This document shows positions 46,690-58,269 of a DNA stretch of 64,000 bases, piece after piece (position 1 is the stretch's first letter; every line of letters begins with the position of its first letter). This DNA comes from Metallyticus violacea (lineage: Eukaryota > Arthropoda > Insecta > Mantodea > Metallyticidae), in contig CM060831.1 in assembly GCA_030762175.1 (NCBI GenBank), forward strand, positions 28,221,001 through 28,285,000, read 5' to 3'. The position numbers and the translations under genes were made by a program. Below the pieces are notes generated by a model. The model was not told the origin of the DNA. It saw only the letters and a program-made list of their open reading frames with translations, and did no database searches.

Positions 46690-47560
46690 AATAGTTAAAT
46701 ATGGTGGACTTTTGTAACAGTGATGTTTAATACTAAGAATTTAAAATGATCGAGTCAAATTTGTAACACATCACTAATATTTTAAAAAAGAAAAACTAAG
46801 TTTCTGGAGCTAATCACTTCCATCAGTTCCAGATCAACTGCCGGCCTTGTTCTTCATGGTGGTTAGGTTTGTCTCTTGTGGTGGTTGGATGAACTTCTGT
46901 ATTAAGATGTCACTTGGCAGGATTTCAAAGTTGGAAACGTGATTTTTATTCTTCCAGATATAAATGTTTTCCCAGACTGTGGGTTCTGTTTTTCCTGTAA
47001 TATTTTTTAGTAATTTGGGGTTCCTGTTAATATTATGTTGTTCCTTCCAAAAATACCAAGCTACCACTGATTTTTTTTCCTGTCTTTGATATGCTTGTGT
47101 TATGTTTCTTTTAGTCTTTCCAATATAAATTTTTTCACAATTGTTACAATTTATCTGATATATTTCTGATTTGTTCTCTTGTGGAATATTGTCTTTTAGT
47201 TTAGAATTTGGTATGTTTTTTTATGGAGTAACTGTTTTTTGAGTTAAAATAATGTTTTATTTTTTGAAAATCTTTTGGAATTTATAGAAGGCCAATGGAT
47301 GGTATGTGTATTTTTTGTATATTCTATTTTCTTCCTTGTTAGAAATAAGTGTACTGATGTCTTTGATTCTCTTTTTGTTCCTTGATCTGTTTACTTTCTT
47401 ATATACCATCTCTTGTTTGAAACCATTTTCTATAGCTATATTTATTATATTGGTCAGTTCTTGATCATACTCTTCTTTGTTCATGGGGACAATTACCAAC
47501 CTTTTTTAAAATATTAGTTACGTGTTACAAATTCGACTCAATCATTTTAAATTCTTACTT
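46690..47560 (-). mobile_element. Penelope-like element, subfamily C, second copy
   Basis: Close relative of 12671-13907 with the same left tail (gttaaatatggtggactttt) and inverted arms. Minus strand encodes [28 protein letters not shown] and a decayed GIY-YIG region ending WENIYI. The minus-strand hammerhead at about 46795-46840 keeps GAAAC and GGAA but the CTGATGA region is damaged. Target duplication not clear. Confidence 0.75.
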
Positions 47561-47869
47561 TTATAATAGTCAGTATAAATTTTATATTATGTACATGGGC
47601 TTTTTATCAAGTTGAATTTAACACATTGCTAAATGTTGACATTCAGGGTAAATTTACAAATGCCTACACCACTAATTAAATTATTTTTTACAAAATAAGC
47701 AATGTTTCCAATGGACAATGCTGGAAAGTAGACGATGAATCCATTAAAAGAATTAAACCTAATTCACTTATTTTCACACACTTGGTATACTTCACCTTTA
47801 TTGAACCTATTCTGTCAGAATAGGTGGATTTTATCTTGGTCCTCCAACCAGCCATTATAGCCTCCATCA

Positions 47870-48003
47870 TGGCACCATTATTGGAAAATCTCTATCCATG
47901 TAGGAATTTCTTTAGGTTTGAAAGAAACTAATTAGTCACTGTGGTGGTTAAACTCCAAGTAGCCGCAATCCTTTGTTAGTAGCCCTCGTTTTTTTTTTTT
48001 TTT

Positions 48004-48034
<31 letters not shown>

Positions 48035-48420
48035 ATCTGTAGCAAGGTGCATCATCATGAAGCAGCAACATGCCCACTGTCAGTTTCCATCTCATTTCTC
48101 TTTGATAGCCTCAATAGCAACTTTATTGGACAAACATGTTACTCCAGGTATGGTGAATTTCTACGCAGAATGATCCTGTATCCAAAATATGGTTGCCGTG
48201 ACTTCTGCAGTTGGCTGATGTACATTGAACTTCTTGTGGGGAACTCTTATGCTTGCATTGTATAGACTCTTGTTTCAGCATTATTTTGAAGGAAGTCCAA
48301 ATTCTACTACATGAATGCCTGGTGACATGCTTTCTGCTCTGGTGTTAACAATCGAGGTATCCATCGTAAACTGACCAATCAAATAGATATGAAAAATTGT
48401 GAAAAACTAGTGGTGTTGTT
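47870..48420 (-). pseudogene. mariner transposase remnant with poly-T/ATT insertion
   Basis: Minus strand reads VTATIFWIQDHSA, NKVAIEAIKEK and LLLHDDAPCYR (catalytic Asp region), then decayed C-terminal sequence. A T-tract plus ATT repeat (47991-48035) splits it. Confidence 0.65.
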
Positions 48421-49852
48421 GTTGTTCTGGCAGTATGCTATACCAGCAGCTTTTTACTCAGCTGCTAATTTTTTCATCAAAATAAAGCAATTATTAAAAA
48501 AATAATTTTAAAAATGTCCATACATTTCACTATATGCTAAGGAAAAACAATTTAGTACATGTGCTTTTGAACATTTAATGCAATGGTTCTTTCAAGTGAT
48601 GGTTACACTGAAATATAGGTACTATGTTTCTCCTATCAAGTTCATTTATTTTCAAAAGAGTGCAGTCTTTTTTTATATTTAATTTTAATACCTAGATATC
48701 AATTATCTTCATGATCTTCCTTGCTAATATTTGATGATTTTCAAAATTGTTGGATCTCCTCTCTCCAAGTTCAATCCAAATAAATACATCAAGTCATGGT
48801 TGCTGTTTAGACATCATTGGAAAGGAAAGATCTTGGGGAAACAGAATGAATGCCAAGTTCTGACCAAAATATGGAATCTATTTTAATTTTGTAATGAAGT
48901 AAAAATATAGCGTTAATGTATCATGTTTATTATTTTTTGATAAAGATGAAAAATATTTAGCACATTTGATTGTTTTTTTGGGTATATTTGTATTTAATTT
49001 TATTACTAATTATTTATCGCCAATAGCATATAAATGGCAATGAGTACCCAAATTTTTTTTTTTAGAAAAAAAGCACTGGTGAAAACCGTGCCTGCTGAAA
49101 TACTTAGTTAATAGGCCTATTAAATTACGCTTCCATAATCATATCCTTCACTCTTTGACATATTCCTTGCAAAAATGCCTTGAAAAGGTATTTTGTGTTA
49201 CATTTAATAGATTCCCAGCAGACTTGAACTGCTTGGCCTAAAGCTTAACCCTTTAATATGATGGTGCAATATTACATATACAGCATTTAGCTTCTCACTA
49301 ATTTCCTTTGGCTTCTTCGCATGTTATAAGGATTTTATTAATGGAGCCTGTCACTTGTAGAGTGTGCCTCCTGTCTCACCAAGCACTTAGCTCACTCCAC
49401 TCAGACTATGCATAATGTACTGATAGTTCAGTTGCTTAACACAAATGCATCATATTCAGGAGATAAGTTACTGGACACTCCTCACATTACAAACACCTTA
49501 AAAATCTGTAGTTACAACAGTCAGATTCATGACAGTTGTAACTACCTCCACTAAACAGGAAACTGTGGAAACAGGAGTGCAAGATGTTAAATGAATTGCT
49601 CTTCAACAATCTAGAGGTGAAGTACAAATAACAGTGAGAACCCAAGTTTGGTTTTCATTCCTGCACCAAGTCATACAGTTAGTGTTAATACATTTTTGCT
49701 GTGCTTTTCTAAACTATCTGAGCATGCAGATGACTCATGTTATTGCTCTGTGACCTCTCTTTAGCCTTTGTTTGTTTGTCCCCCCTTTTTGTCTGAACTT
49801 ATCACAAGCAAAAACATGTTTAGCTACAAAGTTTCCCATACTTGATATCTAC

Positions 49853-50148
49853 CACCATGAGTGACCAAGGTTGTTAAGCCTTGGACTCATAAGTGGAAGG
49901 TCTGAGGTTGATTCCCACCAGAACCACCCCCCTTGACTGGGGGGGGGGTTTCCAGGTTTTCCTCAGTTCTCATAAATGGCAAGATATAGGGGGGTACCTT
50001 AAACTTAGGCCTGGAATGTTTCCTTCCTTAAAAAATATCCTTTCCCAATTTATCATTTGATCTCATACATCATGTTCATCACCTATGGTGCCTCAGTAGT
50101 ACAGGCGTTAAACACTATTCATAAAATAAAAAATAATAAATAAATAAA
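49853..50148 (+). mobile_element. tRNA-like SINE, family B, copy 3
   Basis: Head ccatgagtgaccaaggttg, B-box-like gaggttgattccc, body with ttaaacttaggcctggaatg, A-rich tail with AATAAATAAATAAA. Contains a G homopolymer. Confidence 0.75.
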
Positions 50149-51839
50149 ATTGCTGCAATTAAATACCATACAAGTGTTTAATTAGGATATGAGCAGTGGG
50201 ACGGGTAATTAAAGCATGTTTGTTTTAACATAATTTATATTAAGACACCATAAACAGTTAATTACGTAGTACAGATAATATTGTGCACTGCTTATTAATA
50301 TCATTTATTAATACTTTTCTTTTTTAACTGCACTACACTATTAACTTTTAGACCTATTTGGGCCAAGTTGAATGCCCTGAATGTAAAACAATAAACATAA
50401 TAGTCAATTAAAAGAATGATACAGTTTAACAGCACAAGTGATGTGTTTATCAGAGATACAAAATTAGGTTTTAGAGCAATAATATACATTACAAATATTT
50501 CCTTATACAGCTAGTAACATTTCTACAACTTTATAATATTCTCTATATAATATTTATTTACAATTAGAAAGAAAAAATATTTCCCCCAATGATTAGCACA
50601 ACCTCAGAGTACAGTCCAAATAAGTAAAAAAATTGATCACAGATGGAGAAAACACATGGCTACTTTGATATGGCCACAACATCTGCTGGGAAGGAGGATA
50701 CTGTGAATAAATAAGAATGCTGAATATTATTCACATCCATAAGTTTGCATTCCATACCAGAAAATTTGTTCATGGATTGAAATGGTCCCAGTAAAAATTG
50801 AGCATTATAGTTACATTTATAGTTTTTAGAACAAGAAAAATTACTTTTTTGTAAGCCTAAGCTCATGAATATGTAAGAAATCATTGCTGGAATATTCATA
50901 TTTACTGGCAGTATGCTTTGAAATTCTCTCATATCAGTTATAAAATGGAATCTAATTTATAGCTGTTTGCAAAAACTCATGCTGAAAAGAAGTTATTAAA
51001 ATGTGTGCATAAGCTACTTTCATTACATATTCAACACTATATGAAGTAAAATATTAAAAATCTGGGAGAAAATAAAATACAAGAACTACATAATATGCAA
51101 TATTGAGAATTTTCATCAACTATAATAATTAATGGAAAACAAAAAAAAATCGGATGATAATAATAAATTAACCAAATTATGAAATTCCATAAGAAATTTA
51201 TTTGAAACTAGTTTTGATAAAGATTGAGAATTTCTAATCTGATAGGAACAATGCAGTTCATGTAATGCCAATACTGATGTATATGTAAGTAAAATATTAA
51301 AATAGAGTGGTTTCCAATTTTGGATGAGCACATCCCCAGAAATATATCTGAACACCTTTAAAAATCCTCCTGCCCAACAACTCTCAGAATGGAGATATGC
51401 TAATGACAATCTTTTACAGGAAGAAACTCTTCAGACATAGCAGCCCTTACATTTAATGTAAAAATTGGAGTGCTTAAAAGTAACAGTGGTCATGGATTAC
51501 AACCTTTGGAAATACTCTGCCGCATTCACAAACACAACGGAAGCCTGCGGCAGACAGAAACTTACTTCCTTACCAATCAATATCTTGCTCCCATATTATA
51601 CCTGACACATAATTTTTCATGGACTCTTTTAAACCAAAGACTGGGCTGTTTTTATGTAATTCTTTTTAAGCTTACACTTGATGACTGAAAGCAAAAGTAA
51701 AAAGTATGCTTCCGTCAGTTTCACAGTAAAATGCTGTGTCTTATAGCATTAAAGTAACAAGATAATCGTTCATTTTAAATTTCTGAATAAAATTTGCATT
51801 TACTGGGTTAACGAAAAGTTTCACATTTTCTGTATATTA

Positions 51840-52010
51840 TATTTCAATATTAATTCAACTTGGAATTGAACACAGAGAAACATGTGTTACTAACCTCTGA
51901 GTCAAAATATTTAAACACTATTTATGGTTTCACTTATATGAGATTTACTCAAGACATGTTTCATGGAACACTTGTCCACATCCTCAGCTGTTAAACGACT
52001 GAATTATATA
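51840..52010 (-). mobile_element. PLE-derived element, subfamily E
   Basis: Tail (aatattaattcaacttggaa) and left arm as in 16985-17190 and 39423-39636; ends soon after the hammerhead, so only one arm is left. Confidence 0.6.
51950..51990 (-). ncRNA. hammerhead ribozyme motif, subfamily E (core intact, G7)
   Basis: Minus strand: helix I CAG/TTG (G-U, A-U, C-G); core CTGAGGA at 51987-51981; helix II TGGA/TCCA with irregular loop; GAAAC, AT, GTC. Helix I is short and helix II imperfect, so activity is uncertain. Confidence 0.5.
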
Positions 52011-52299
52011 ATTTGTTTACTTATGAGTACCAATATAAAATCAAAGCTGGTTTCTTAATGTATTTCTTATAAATATTTGTCTTGCTTTAAGTTATGTGAC
52101 CTATAGTTTTCTTTTACCATCTAATTTATCATGCTATATGCTTTTGTTTCTTATATCACCCAAATGATGATGTAAGGAATTCACATTTGAAGTCTTACAA
52201 ATAGCTCTTAGTTCCTAGGCAAGACTCTGTTTAAAAGCATTCATTCATAGTATTATTTAAATTTGTAAACTTTATCTAACTGTATTTCTTAATAATTTA

Positions 52300-53420
52300 G
52301 ATACTATCCTGAATATTTAAAAACTCATCAATATTCTCAGAATATTTTAAGTCATCCCTCAAACAATGCAGTGAAATCTGCATGTTACATGGTGCACAAA
52401 GAATCAAAGACTAAGCCAATACTTTAGTACCATGACACATTTTAAATTATTGGAAACAAAAATGTAAATGCTCCCTTAATAGAAACTAAAATATACTTTT
52501 AATAGCCAGTGATGAGCATACTTAAAGCCATTTTAACAAATATAGTAAAATCCTATCCATTCCACACCCAACTAACTGACAATACCAAAACAATGGCACT
52601 TTTCAATAAAGAAAGTGTGGGGGGAGTGCCTCAGTTTTAGAAATGATGTCATTTTGTTTCAATTTACATTGTCTTCTAATAGTGTCATATATGTAGTGTA
52701 TGAATGTGGCATGACTTCACAGTATCAAGTAGCACGATAGCATTGCATTCGCACCTAAGGATAGTAACTAAAGCAAATAAATCCCATGCTGTATGATGGA
52801 TTCTGTGAAATGCAAGTGAAATATTAATGCCTAAACAGAAGTCAGAGCTATTGGATAAAATGGAAAAGGGTACAAGTAGAATGCAGTTAATAAAAGCATT
52901 ATCGCATGCTACAGCTTCGTCTTAATAGTTGCAACCCATTGCAATGTTGACTATCCTGATCTCTGCGTCATATGGTCATTAATATTGTCATCAGGTATGG
53001 CAATTTTTGTATGATTTTTATAATGAACTAGTAGATAAATGTACAATGTAAGTATTGTAAATAAAGTTGGTATTTCAAATTTTCATTTTTAAAAATTCAG
53101 ATGTTCCAGCAGTGTGGCTTACAAAACCTATAAAGTTAGTTTCCAGTTATCCGGTACTGACTTTGTCTCATCGTTGCTAGATACGAGATTTTAATGTAAT
53201 TTAGATATTACCTGAAGCATTTTAAAACTCATAAATATTCTCCAAATATTTTAAGTCACTTTCAAAGTATGCAGTAAAAACTGCATGATACAGGTGTACA
53301 AAACATCAAAAACTATGACACTCTTTGAAATTATTGTAAATGAAAATAAAAATGTTCTCTTTAATAGAAACAAATATAAATTTGTCAATAAGGAGCATAC
53401 CTAAAACCAGCTGAATAAAT
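52300..53420. repeat. diverged dispersed repeat pair
   Basis: About 52300-52520 and 53205-53420 share a series of blocks in the same order (aactcat-aatattct, atattttaagtca, gcagt-aa-ctgcatg). Direct orientation, considerably diverged. No coding content or known family recognised. Confidence 0.5.
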
Positions 53421-53869
53421 AAATATATAAAAATTAATACTAAATGACGTTTTTAATAACTGGTTGAAAAGAATGCCTATTGTCGAATTGATACAGGAAC
53501 TCTGTGCTTAATGGCAGATAGTGGTCTCACATTCTAGAAGAAACAGTTACAGACGTTATAGCATTTCTGGGGATGAACTTTGAATCCCGCAAATCTTGGG
53601 GAAAAAAAAGAAAAAAGAAAAAAAAAACGCGAATATTTGCGCTTTTTTCATCAATTGGATCTTTCCAATCCTAAACTTAAAAAACACTATTAAAACTTTG
53701 AAAAGCTTACTTTTGAACCCATTGATGTCTAATAGAAGCGCTTAAAAATAAAAACAAGAAGAAAGTAACTGCTTCAACTTCGGTGGTATTCGGATCATCA
53801 AAATTATCTTGTGGGAACCCTGAGTGTCATGGAGCACATTAAATGAGATTGCCTGCGCTGCGCTCTTGG

Positions 53870-54480
53870 AATTTCCCGGGAAAACTCGTTAGTTCTGGAG
53901 GTGTATAAATGTTTCTACCAACTGAACTACTCGACTCTCCACAGCGTCTAACTTGCACACGCTCCGCATTAACTAACTGTATTTGTTATCTCATTCTCGG
54001 CCTTTCTTACACTTTATTCCTACTGGCTTGTTTCGCTGACCACAGCATTTATGCATACTTAGGAGCGATTTGTCTTGTGCATCCCACACAACATACAACT
54101 GTCAACCCATTAGATAACATCATCTCAGGATTTTTCCAATATCTGGAACTATTTCCAAATTTCGGATGATGAAAATTGTGCGAAATGCAATCTCTGTTCT
54201 GCAACGGAAATCAACAATGTAGAAACACTGAAAGCCAAACAATTACCCAAAATTCAAGAAATGAAATATAAAAATTCACCATCCCTATTATTGGCTCCAT
54301 CTTCACCCTTGAACCCTATGACTGGCAAATGGACTCCTATTCGAAGTTCGGATTCGACAAAGTTTAGGATTCATCCCATCTCTGATTATTTCCGTTCTTT
54401 TTTCGCGACAGTTCTCACGGACCTTGGCAGACCGCTGCGTCCTCTATCTCCATCTTGCGACACCATTGATTGAGGGCAGT
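53870..54480. other. less AT-rich segment, unidentified
   Basis: Contains two short open frames (53909-54169 and 54261-54473) without recognisable domains. Base composition differs from the surroundings. It could be an old element or an exon of an unknown gene; no claim is made. Confidence 0.25.
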
Positions 54481-54488
54481 ACTGCTGG

Positions 54489-54799
54489 ATTATTTTTATT
54501 TATTTATTTATTTTTTTGTTTATTTACTGACGCTCTTTAACATCTCAGGTCATCAGCGTCCCGTTCAAAATCAGGGAATAAAACGACCAACAAATTTTGC
54601 TCAGAGGCCTCTTTTTTCAGACTTGAGGTTCTTTATCGTGCCGTAAATGTACGACATGGGATTCACGGCTTTACTTTCCTTCTGAAGGAATCTATACTTA
54701 GGATTTTTACGCCGAAAAAATTCATTGGTCCTGGCCGGGATTGAACCCGCGATTGGGTTTAGAAGACAAGTATGGTTACCCCTACATAACCAGGACCCT
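54489..54799 (-). mobile_element. tRNA-derived SINE, family A, copy 9
   Basis: Near full length, reverse orientation, T-rich TTTA repeat at the left end as its tail, B box ggattgaacccgcg and A-box end at the right. Confidence 0.87.
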
Positions 54800-55094
54800 T
54801 ATTGCAAAGAGGCGTCGATCCGCACATCAATAAAACGCCGGTCTCCATCACACAGCTCCCCAATTGTCTTAATGAGGCTGCGTGGACCCCTGACCAGACC
54901 TTCCTAACTTACAACAGTTCTAAGCAGATACAGATACAGGGCATCGAATATGGGACTCCTCGGACAGCAGCCAGTTTACCTCTAGATCAAGGAGGCGGCC
55001 ATATTCAATAATATGCCATGAAATTTTTGTTCAAATCTCAATGTTCTCTATGAAAAAGCAATAGTTTCCCAGTTCTCAAAAAGTTAAGATAGGT

Positions 55095-55160
55095 CTTGTT
55101 ACAGATGCCAGGAATCGAACCCTGAATTTGCTGTCCACTAGGCTAAAAGTTGAGTAAACA
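55095..55160 (-). repeat. tRNA-like SINE fragment
   Basis: Reverse strand reads ttttagcctagtggacagc, then cagggttcgattcctggcat: A and B boxes. No anticodon arm pairing was established. Confidence 0.45.
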
Positions 55161-55887
55161 TGAAATATATGCAAAAATAAAACAAGGACACTGCTTTATT
55201 CAGTATTTCAGAATAGACTCCACTTGACCAGGTAGTTGACTCATAAAACTCATTTTGCTGTATTAAAAATATTCAATAAACAAAGATTTGGAAATGGCAT
55301 TTTGTCTATTCTCAATAATCTGAAGAATTTTAAGAGCATAAATTAATGTACCTTTACATTAAAATGTTAAAAAAAAAAAAAAAGTAACAAACATTTGCAT
55401 GTGGCCCTTAAAGGTGTAAACACTAGTGCCCTTTGCTCCATGAATTTCCTTCAATAAAATTACTGCTAAATTGCTGGGAATAACTCTATGTTAAGCTTTG
55501 CGTCTTGCAGTGTGCCTGTCAAATGCTAAGCAGAGAACGTGCAAATAGATCAAGTATTAAGTTTGCTAATAATTGCCTTTCTAGAGTTTAGTGTCTGAAT
55601 GCGTTGTGTATCACAGGTGCTGTGTTCAATACTGCCGATGGAAAGCTAATTATATTTGGTCTTAACAAAAGAGTATAAGTGCAAATACTCAGCCCAGTTT
55701 TGAAAACTGTATAGGTTCTACTTTGGATCCATGTGTGTGTTTTGTTTAATCTTTAAAACTAATGTGCACGGTACATATATAGTCATGGAGAAGTGCTTGG
55801 AATAGCATGTTTATGGGGAAAAAACACGCTACTTTTAATTTCGCCTGCCGTGCACTTCCGTCGTTCATGGGAAGGCGGCTAATGGGT

Positions 55888-56343
55888 TTACGAGAAGCAA
55901 CATAGTTTCTGGAAAAATGATTTCTTCTTTTCAGATTTTTTGCTGCCTCCGCGCCCTCTGCTGCCGCCCTCGAACAAGGTTCCTCGTCTCCGCAACGCGC
56001 ACAGGATGGCCTGGTCGAAGGCTTCCTTGAGATCCCGTTGGGTGAGTGCTGACGTCTCCACATACGCGCAGGCACCAATGCGACGCGCCAAATCTCGCGC
56101 CTGCGCGTCGGTGACGGGCGCCTGTCCATAGCGTGCTAGTTCCTGCAACTGCCGCGCGTCTCGCCGTCTGTCGCTCTGAGTGCCCACGAGGACGAGGGGT
56201 GGGTTTGGTCCGCAGTGGTGCCTAATCTCCAGAAGCCACTTATCCATAACATTCCTGAACGACGTGGGGTTCACAACGCTGAAGCACATGAGAAAAACGT
56301 CCGAATCGGGGTAGCATAGCGAGCGCAGCGGGTCGAAATCATC
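55888..56343 (-). CDS. RHOU/RHOV-type atypical Rho GTPase, terminal coding exon
   Basis: This 151-codon exon starts after an acceptor tttccag with DDFDPLRSLCYPDSDVFLMC, the switch II region after DTAGQ. It continues with the Rho effector-helix region, the nucleotide-binding motif VGTQSD, and YVETSALTQRDLKEAF (the SAL/G5 motif). The tail has a basic run KKSEKKKSFF and ends KLCCFS. Wrch/RHOU proteins end with a non-CAAX palmitoylated CCFV-type tail, so membrane anchoring by palmitoylation is inferred. The P-loop and switch I exon was not recognised between 56344 and 64000 and probably lies beyond the window. The exon is markedly GC-rich compared with its surroundings. A reverse-strand AATAAA at 55195-55200 is a possible poly(A) signal. 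Confidence 0.88.
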   Translation of the reverse strand, partial: DDFDPLRSLCYPDSDVFLMCFSVVNPTSFRNVMDKWLLEIRHHCGPNPPLVLVGTQSDRRRDARQLQELARYGQAPVTDAQARDLARRIGACAYVETSALTQRDLKEAFDQAILCALRRRGTLFEGGSRGRGGSKKSEKKKSFFQKLCCFS

Positions 56344-56932
56344 CTGGAAACAAAACATGCGTCAGCTTTCATCTGTTGCATACAGGAAGAATATGACATT
56401 TTTATTGAAGAGAATTAACTACAAAATCTAGAAAACTTTCTTGATGGTAATATTCAAGTTCATTTTCAATGAGCTAAATAAAGTTTCATATTAATATAAT
56501 ATGTATATAAGAGCTTGATACTGCCAGGAGCAAAGCGGAGGGCTGTTCTTCCTCATCCGGGAGAATTTTAAATTCAGCCGCGAAACCTGCACCCTCTCGA
56601 GCGCGCGGAAGAACTTCAGTTTCTTTATACCCAGTCTCTCTCACCTTTCCGCGCGGGAAACTCGCCTCGAAACCCTGATTCTAGCGACTATTGGAAACTA
56701 CGTCCCATTGGCGCCGACTCCTAGGGGCCGGGAGAGCTATATATCCCCACGGTATTCACAAAGAGGGCTGAGGGCCACTCCAATATTTCCAGAGTGATAG
56801 TAATATCAACATATATAATTAAAAATTAAAATATTGAAAGAAAAACAGACACATTGAGTAATATTGCCAACAAGACTTCCATTCATCTAGATTCTGGAAG
56901 AATTCTTCACAACCTTGTCACCCCTAAAATAT

Positions 56933-57222
56933 ATGTCGGTCTGGTTGTATAGTGGTAACCATACTTGCCTTCTAAACCCAAGATCGCGGGTTTAATCCCA
57001 GGGTCGATGGATTTTTTCGGGCGTAAAAATCCTAAGTATAGCTTCCTTCGGAAGGGAAGTAAAGCCATGAGTCACGTGTCGTAGATTTACGGCACGAAAA
57101 AGAATCTCAAGCCTGAAAGAAGAGGCCTCTGAGCAAATTTTATCGGCCGTTTCACGCCCTGAATTTAATGAGACGCTAATGATCAGGGATGTTAAGAGAG
57201 TCCTTAAATAAACCAAAGCAAT
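56933..57222 (+). mobile_element. tRNA-derived SINE, family A, copy 10
   Basis: Best preserved head: ggtctggttgtatagtggt, taaacccaagatcgcgggtt, followed by the body with gaagggaagtaaagcc and the tail ccttaaataaacc. Upstream of the RHOU-like exon, in its presumed intron. Confidence 0.9.
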
Positions 57223-57639
57223 GCATAATAATACCAATCTTGGGTTTTATCACTGATAGTGTAATATATATTAACAGTCTGTATATATACATACAGACTG
57301 TTAATGAACTACACCGAAATAATTTCAGAGAGCATAGAGATGTGTATAAGCAATTTGAGATAGGCAATGTATGGCCTGCAACTAAATATAACGCAGTTTT
57401 ATGGTGCTAAACACTTCAGCATCAGATGCTGATAAGTCCTGTTAAAGTCAGCTGGGTAAACGATTGGTTTAGGATTTCTTTAAAACTGCCTTGCGAGCAT
57501 AGAAATATCGATTTTCCACAGCTCGTTTTCAGCATTTTCAAGATGTAGTGTCATAAAAACCCCTCAAATCTCGAACTAATCATTTACAGTGTGACATTGT
57601 ACATGTATTAACTGCCTTGGCATTATGTAGCCAAGACCG

Positions 57640-57770
57640 ACTAAATAATCGTAAATGTAGCATACTCTAGAGGAAGCTCTTTCTGTTTGCATGGCGTAAT
57701 GCATAACTCAAAAACTGATGTTCCGCAGGTCGCGGTTTCAATTCATGTCATGCTGTTAATTTTATATATG
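57640..57770 (+). repeat. possible tRNA-like SINE fragment
   Basis: catggcgtaatgcataactc followed by ggtcgcggtttcaattcatg resembles A and B boxes. Weak. Confidence 0.3.
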
Positions 57771-58269
57771 AAGTACTGCGATACGGATACTAAAGAATTA
57801 TGAATGAAGTTTACTTAATGCTTTCAAGTTTTATTGTCTTACAATGAATGTATTACCAGCATACAATGGCTAATAATCTTACTACTAATATGGTTCCCAA
57901 AACTTTAATTTACCTATCAAGACACTATATATTTATTATAATTAACAACAGGGCAAGCATTACTTTTATAATAAAGTAAATAAATAAAATGATGCAATAA
58001 TTACAGGTCTTCAATAACAGTCAATGTGAAAACGTACAAAAACTCGAGTACTGGACAAACTCAATTAGACAATACCGTGCCTGTCCATTCTTCGTGTCTT
58101 CGGTACAGCGTATGGCAAAATATCGCATTATGCACGTCTCTGTCAGTGCCCCCTAAGACCAGTTTCGCTTCCCTGGCTTTTTGCCGTAGTAAGCGAAGAG
58201 ATTTCAGGCCGCCGCGCCGGCTTCGGTCCCAAGGGGAGAGACTAAAGAGAATAATGTGCTACTGTACTA

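Noticed and set aside
47991..48035. CRISPR-like or structured repeat
   Set aside because: Simple T/ATT low-complexity tract.
55746..56129. 127-codon Arg-rich open frame on the minus strand
   Set aside because: Overlaps the RHOU-like exon in another frame; a shadow caused by its high GC.
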